DNA of 64,000 bases from Nemertoderma westbladi (taxonomy: Eukaryota > Xenacoelomorpha > Nemertodermatida > Nemertodermatidae): the NCBI GenBank assembly GCA_032718475.1, contig JAUCBJ010003249.1:1-64000 (forward strand). Direction: 5' to 3'. Of the stretch, positions 58,301-64,000 are shown in pieces. The translations under genes and the position numbers were made by a program. Every line of letters starts with the position of its first letter. Position 1 is the first letter of the stretch. The notes under the pieces are model-generated. The model was given only the letters and a program-made list of their open reading frames with translations. It did no database searches and had not been told where the DNA came from.

Positions 58301-61300
58301 GTATCTCTCTCTATGGTGACAAAGTACAGTGGGTTGTATATGGAGTATCTCTATGGTGACAAAGTACAGGTGGGTTGTGTATGGAGTACTCTCTCTATGG
58401 TGACAAAGTACAGGTGGGTTGTATATGGAGTATCTCTATGGTGACAAAGTACAGGTGGGTTGTGTATGGAGTATCTCTCTCTATGGTGACAAAGTACAGG
58501 TGGGTTGTATATGGAGTATCTCTATGGTGACAAAGTACAGGTGGGTTGTGTATGGAGTATCTCTCTCTATGGTGACAAAGTACAGGTGGGTTGTATATGG
58601 AGTATCTCTATGGTGACAAAGTACAGGTGGGTTGTATATGGAGTATCTCTATGGTGACAAAGTACAGGTGGGTTGTATATGGAGTATCTCTATGGTGACA
58701 AAGTACAGGTGGGTTGTGTATGGAGTATCTCTCTCTATGGTGACAAAGTACAGTGGGTTGTATATGGAGTATCTCTATGGTGACAAAGTACAGGTGGGTT
58801 GTATATGGAGTATCTCTATGGTGACAAAGTACAGGTGGGTTGTATATGGAGTATCTCTATGGTGACAAAGTACAGGTGGGTTGTATATGGAGTATCTCTA
58901 TGGTGACAAAGTACAGTGGGTTGTATATGGAGTATCTCTATGGTGACAAAGTACAGGTGGGTTGTATATGGAGTATCTCTATGGTGACAAAGTACAGGTG
59001 GGTTGTATATGGAGTATCTCTATGGTGACAAAGTACAGGTGGGTTGTATATGGAGTATCTCTATGGTGATAAAGTACAGTGGGTTGTATATGGAGTATCT
59101 CTCTCTATGGTGACAAAGTACAGGTGGGTTGTGTATGGAGTATCTCTATGGTGACAAAGTACAGGTGGGTTGTATATGGAGTATCTCTCTATGGTGACAA
59201 AGTACAGGTGGGTTGTGTATGGAGTATCTCTATGGTGATAAAGTACAGTGGGTTGTATATGGAGTATCTCTATGGTGACAAAGTACAGTGGGTTGTATAT
59301 GGAGTATCTCTATGGTGACAAAGTACAGGTGGGTTGTATATGGAGTATCTCTCTCTATGGTGACAAAGTACAGGTGGGTTGTGTATGGAGTATCTCTATG
59401 GTGACAAAGTACAGGTGGGTTGTATATGGAGTATCTCTATGGTGACAAAGTACAGGTGGGTTGTGTATGGAGTATCTCTCTCTATGGTGACAAAGTACAG
59501 GTGGGTTGTGTATGGAGTATCTCTATGGTGACAAAGTACAGGTGGGTTGTATATGGAGTATCTCTATGGTGACAAAGTACAGGTGGGTTGTGTATGGAGT
59601 ATCTCTATGGTGATAAAGTACAGGTGGGTTGTGTATGGAGTATCTCTATGGTGACAAAGTACAGGTGGGTTGTATATGGAGTATCTCTCTCTATGGTGAC
59701 AAAGTACAGGTGGGTTGTGTATGGAGTATCTCTATGGTGATAAAGTACAGTGGGTTGTATATGGAGTATCTCTATGGTGACAAAGTACAGGTGGGTTGTA
59801 TATGGAGTATCTCTCTCTATGGTGACAAAGTACAGGTGGGTTGTGTATGGAGTATCTCTATGGTGACAAAGTACAGGTGGGTTGTATATGGAGTATCTCT
59901 ATGGTGACAAAGTACAGGTGGGTTGTGTATGGAGTATCTCTATGGTGATAAAGTACAGGTGGGTTGTGTATGGAGTATCTCTATGGTGACAAAGTACAGG
60001 TGGGTTGTATATGGAGTATCTCCTCTATGGTGACAAAGTACAGGTGGGTTGTGTATGGAGTATCTCTATGGTGATAAAGTACAGGTGGGTTGTGTATGGA
60101 GTATCTCTATGGTGACAAAGTACAGTGGGTTGTATATGGAGTATCTCTATGGTGACAAAGTACAGGTGGGTTGTGTATGGAGTATCTCTATGGTGATAAA
60201 GTACAGTGGGTTGTATATGGAGTATCTCTATGGTGACAAAGTACAGGTGGGTTGTGTATGGAGTATCTCTATGGTGACAAAGTACAGGTGGGTTGTATAT
60301 GGAGTATCTCTATGGTGACAAAGTACAGGTGGGTTGTGTATGGAGTATCTCTCTCTATGGTGACAAAGTACAGGTGGGTTGTGTATGGAGTATCTCTATG
60401 GTGACAAAGTACAGGTGGGTTGTATATGGAGTATCTCTATGGTGACAAAGTACAGGTGGGTTGTGTATGGAGTATCTCTATGGTGATAAAGTACAGGTGG
60501 GTTGTGTATGGAGTATCTCTATGGTGACAAAGTACAGGTGGGTTGTATATGGAGTATCTCTCTCTATGGTGACAAAGTACAGTGGGTTGTATATGGAGTA
60601 TCTCTATGGTGATAAAGTACAGGTGGGTTGTATATGGAGTATCTCTATGGTGACAAAGTACAGGTGGGTTGTGTATGGAGTATCTCTATGGTGATAAAGT
60701 ACAGTGGGTTGTATATGGAGTATCTCTATGGTGATAAAGTACAGGTGGGTTGTATATGGAGTATCTCTATGGTGACAAAGTACAGGTGGGTTGTATATGG
60801 AGTATCTCCATGGTGACAAAGTACAGGTGGGTTGTATATGGAGTATCTCCATGGTGACAAAGTACAGGTGGGTTGTATATGGAGTATCTCTATGGTGATA
60901 AAGTACAGTGGGTTGTATATGGAGTATCTCTATGGTGATAAAGTACAGGTGGGTTGTATATGGAGTATCTCTATGGTGACAAAGTACAGGTGGGTTGTAT
61001 ATGGAGTATCTCCATGGTGACAAAGTACAGGTGGGTTGTGTATGGAGTATCTCTATGGTGATAAAGTACAGTGGGTTGTATATGGAGTATCTCTATGGTG
61101 ACAAAGTACAGGTGGGTTGTATATGGAGTATCTCTATGGTGACAAAGTACAGGTGGGTTGTATATGGAGTATCTCCATGGTGACAAAGTACAGGTGGGTT
61201 GTATATGGAGTATCTCTATGGTGACAAAGTACAGTGGGTTGTATATGGAGTATCTCTATGGTGACAAAGTACAGGTGGGTTGTATATGGAGTATCTCCAT

Positions 61301-64000
61301 GGTGACAAAGTACAGGTGGGTTGTATATGGAGTATCTCTATGGTGACAAAGTACAGGTGGGTTGTATATGGAGTATCTCTCTCTATGGTGACAAAGTACA
61401 GGTGGGTTGTATATGGAGTATCTCCATGGTGACAAAGTACAGGTGGGTTGTATATGGAGTATCTCCATGGTGACAAAGTACAGGTGGGTTGTATATGGAG
61501 TATCTCTATGGTGACAAAGTACAGTGGGTTGTATATGGAGTATCTCCATGGTGACAAAGTACAGGTGGGTTGTATATGGAGTATCTCCATGGTGACAAAG
61601 TACAGGTGGGTTGTATATGGAGTATCTCCATGGTGACAAAGTACAGGTGGGTTGTATATGGAGTATCTCTATGGTGACAAAGTACAGTGGGTTGTATATG
61701 GAGTATCTCTATGGTGACAAAGTACAGGTGGGTTGTATATGGAGTATCTCCATGGTGACAAAGTACAGGTGGGTTGTATATGGAGTATCTCTATGGTGAC
61801 AAAGTACAGGTGGGTTGTATATGGAGTATCTCTCTCTATGGTGACAAAGTACAGGTGGGTTGTATATGGAGTATCTCCATGGTGACAAAGTACAGGTGGG
61901 TTGTATATGGAGTATCTCCATGGTGACAAAGTACAGGTGGGTTGTATATGGAGTATCTCTATGGTGACAAAGTACAGGTGGGTTGTATATGGAGTATCTC
62001 TCTCTATGGTGACAAAGTACAGGTGGGTTGTATATGGAGTATCTCTATGGTGATAAAGTACAGTGGGTTGTATATGGAGTATCTCTATGGTGACAAAGTA
62101 CAGGTGGGTTGTATATGGAGTATCTCCATGGTGACAAAGTACAGGTGGGTTGTATATGGAGTATCTCTATGGTGACAAAGTACAGTGGGTTGTATATGGA
62201 GTATCTCTATGGTGACAAAGTACAGTGGGTTGTGTATGGAGTATCTCTATGGTGATAAAGTACAGTGGGTTGTGTATGGAGTATCTCTATGGTGACAAAG
62301 TACAGTGGGTTGTGTATGGAGTATCTCTATGGTGACAAAGTACAGTGGGTTGTGTATGGAGTATCTCTATGGTGACAAAGTACAGTGGGTTGTATATGGA
62401 GTATCTCTATGGTGACAAAGTACAGTGGGTTGTGTATGGAGTATCTCTATGGTGACAAAGTACAGTGGGTTGTGTATGGAGTATCTCTATGGTGACAAAG
62501 TACAGTGGGTTGTATATGGAGTATCTCTATGGTGACAAAGTACAGTGGGTTGTGTATGGAGTATCTCTATGGTGACAAAGTACAGTGGGTTGTGTATGGA
62601 GTATCTCTATGGTGACAAAGTACAGTGGGTTGTGTATGGAGTATCTCTATGGTGACAAAGTACAGTGGGTTGTGTATGGAGTATCTCTATGGTGACAAAG
62701 TACAGTGGGTTGTGTATGGAGTATCTCTATGGTGACAAAGTACAGTGGGTTGTGTATGGAGTATCTCTATGGTGACAAAGTACAGTGGGTTGTGTATGGA
62801 GTATCTCTATGGTGACAAAGTACAGTGGGTTGTGTATGGAGTATCTCTATGGTGACAAAGTACAGGTGGGTTGTGTATGGAGTATCTCTATGGTGACAAA
62901 GTACAGGTGGGTTGTATATGGAGTATCTCCATGGTGACAAAGTACAGGTGGGTTGTATATGGAGTATCTCTATGGTGACAAAGTACAGTGGGTTGTATAT
63001 GGAGTATCTCTATGGTGACAAAGTACAGTGGGTTGTGTATGGAGTATCTCTATGGTGACAAAGTACAGTGGGTTGTGTATGGAGTATCTCTATGGTGACA
63101 AAGTACAGTGGGTTGTGTATGGAGTATCTCTATGGTGACAAAGTACAGTGGGTTGTGTATGGAGTATCTCTATGGTGACAAAGTACAGTGGGTTGTGTAT
63201 GGAGTATCTCTATGGTGACAAAGTACAGTGGGTTGTGTATGGAGTATCTCTATGGTGACAAAGTACAGTGGGTTGTGTATGGAGTATCTCTATGGTGACA
63301 AAGTACAGTGGGTTGTGTATGGAGTATCTCTATGGTGACAAAGTACAGTGGGTTGTGTATGGAGTATCTCTATGGTGACAAAGTACAGTGGGTTGTGTAT
63401 GGAGTATCTCTATGGTGACAAAGTACAGTGGGTTGTGTATGGAGTATCTCTATGGTGACAAAGTACAGGTGGGTTGTGTATGGAGTATCTCTATGGTGAC
63501 AAAGTACAGGTGGGTTGTATATGGAGTATCTCCATGGTGACAAAGTACAGGTGGGTTGTATATGGAGTATCTCTATGGTGACAAAGTACAGTGGGTTGTG
63601 TATGGAGTATCTCTATGGTGACAAAGTACAGTGGGTTGTGTATGGAGTATCTCTATGGTGACAAAGTACAGTGGGTTGTGTATGGAGTATCTCTATGGTG
63701 ACAAAGTACAGTGGGTTGTGTATGGAGTATCTCTATGGTGACAAAGTACAGTGGGTTGTGTATGGAGTATCTCTATGGTGACAAAGTACAGGTGGGTTGT
63801 GTATGGAGTATCTCTATGGTGACAAAGTACAGGTGGGTTGTATATGGAGTATCTCCATGGTGACAAAGTACAGGTGGGTTGTATATGGAGTATCTCTATG
63901 GTGACAAAGTACAGTGGGTTGTGTATGGAGTATCTCTATGGTGACAAAGTACAGTGGGTTGTGTATGGAGTATCTCTATGGTGACAAAGTACAGTGGGTT
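40332..64000 (+). repeat. 41-bp minisatellite in DYNC2H1 intron 9 made from the exon 9 splice junction, about 575 copies
   Basis: The unit is TGGTGACAAAGTACAG, then GTGGGTTGTATATGGAG and TATCTCTA. The first 16 bases equal the end of exon 9 and the next six are its donor. Variants: loss of one G (CAGTGGGT, 40-bp unit), GATAAA for GACAAA, TGTGTATGG for TGTATATGG, CTCCATGG for CTCTATGG, and CTCT insertion (45-bp unit). Variants cluster by region. The array runs at least 23.65 kb and leaves the window uninterrupted, so exon 10 is out of view. Its many small open frames have no independent meaning. Confidence 0.97.

Noticed and set aside
40332-64000. Dozens of 60-148-codon open frames on both strands in the 41-bp array
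   Set aside because: They are translations of the same repeat with TGA in one of three phases. They begin and end wherever a 40- or 45-bp variant shifts frame and share no independent protein content.
40332-64000. CRISPR array
   Set aside because: The repeat is a contiguous tandem array with no unique spacers, in an animal nuclear genome with spliced genes.

Overview
The window reads as nuclear DNA of an animal, most likely a marine invertebrate. It is AT-rich and gene-sparse, has GT-AG introns, CR1-like and other non-LTR retrotransposon debris, tRNA-derived SINEs, inverted-repeat MITEs and very large minisatellites. The genes are metazoan: mucolipin/TRPML, the GTSF1 piRNA factor, XRCC3, DTWD1, LRRC51 and the retrograde intraflagellar-transport motor DYNC2H1. 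The palindromic decamer GTAGGCCTAC is scattered through the non-coding DNA. I cannot name the species or phylum from sequence alone.

Layout. 1-3719: gene-free AT-rich DNA with a hairpin and a tRNA-like fold-back. 3720-4322 (-): LRRC51-like gene. 4672-7811: two inverted-repeat elements, one with a nested SINE. 8150-9970 (-): a complete mucolipin channel in one exon. 10811-11989: an 18-bp minisatellite. 12525-13304 (-): DTWD1, whose 3' end is triplicated by a 46-bp repeat. 14954-15849: a MITE. 17214-17762 (+): GTSF1-like gene. 18262-19313: tandem repeat, tRNA-like SINE head and a LINE fragment. 19664-20614 (+): XRCC3. 20769-23017: long inverted repeats bracketing a broken retroelement reverse-transcriptase tail. 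23160-23985: two minisatellites.

25491-40347 (+) holds the first nine coding exons of DYNC2H1 (659 codons of a protein of about 4,300). They were rebuilt from splice sites, reading phase and similarity to the animal family. Its introns carry two hAT-type MITEs (26467-27717 and 30897-31020), two retroelement fragments, a CR1 remnant, a fortified 15-bp array and two very large minisatellites. The intron-6 array (33917-39064, 28-bp unit) begins beside the exon-6 5' splice site. The intron-9 array (40332 to the window end, 41-bp unit, about 575 copies) begins inside exon 9: each unit copies the last 16 exon bases, the CAG|GTGGGT splice junction and 25 intron bases. About 37% of the window is therefore a head-to-tail array of one duplicated exon-intron junction. 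This is the most unusual thing here.

The genes do not form an operon or pathway. Five of the six appear to be encoded wholly or almost wholly in one exon, whereas DYNC2H1 is intron-rich. A recurring theme is tandem arrays seeded at the edge of coding sequence: two at DYNC2H1 5' splice sites and one at the DTWD1 stop codon.
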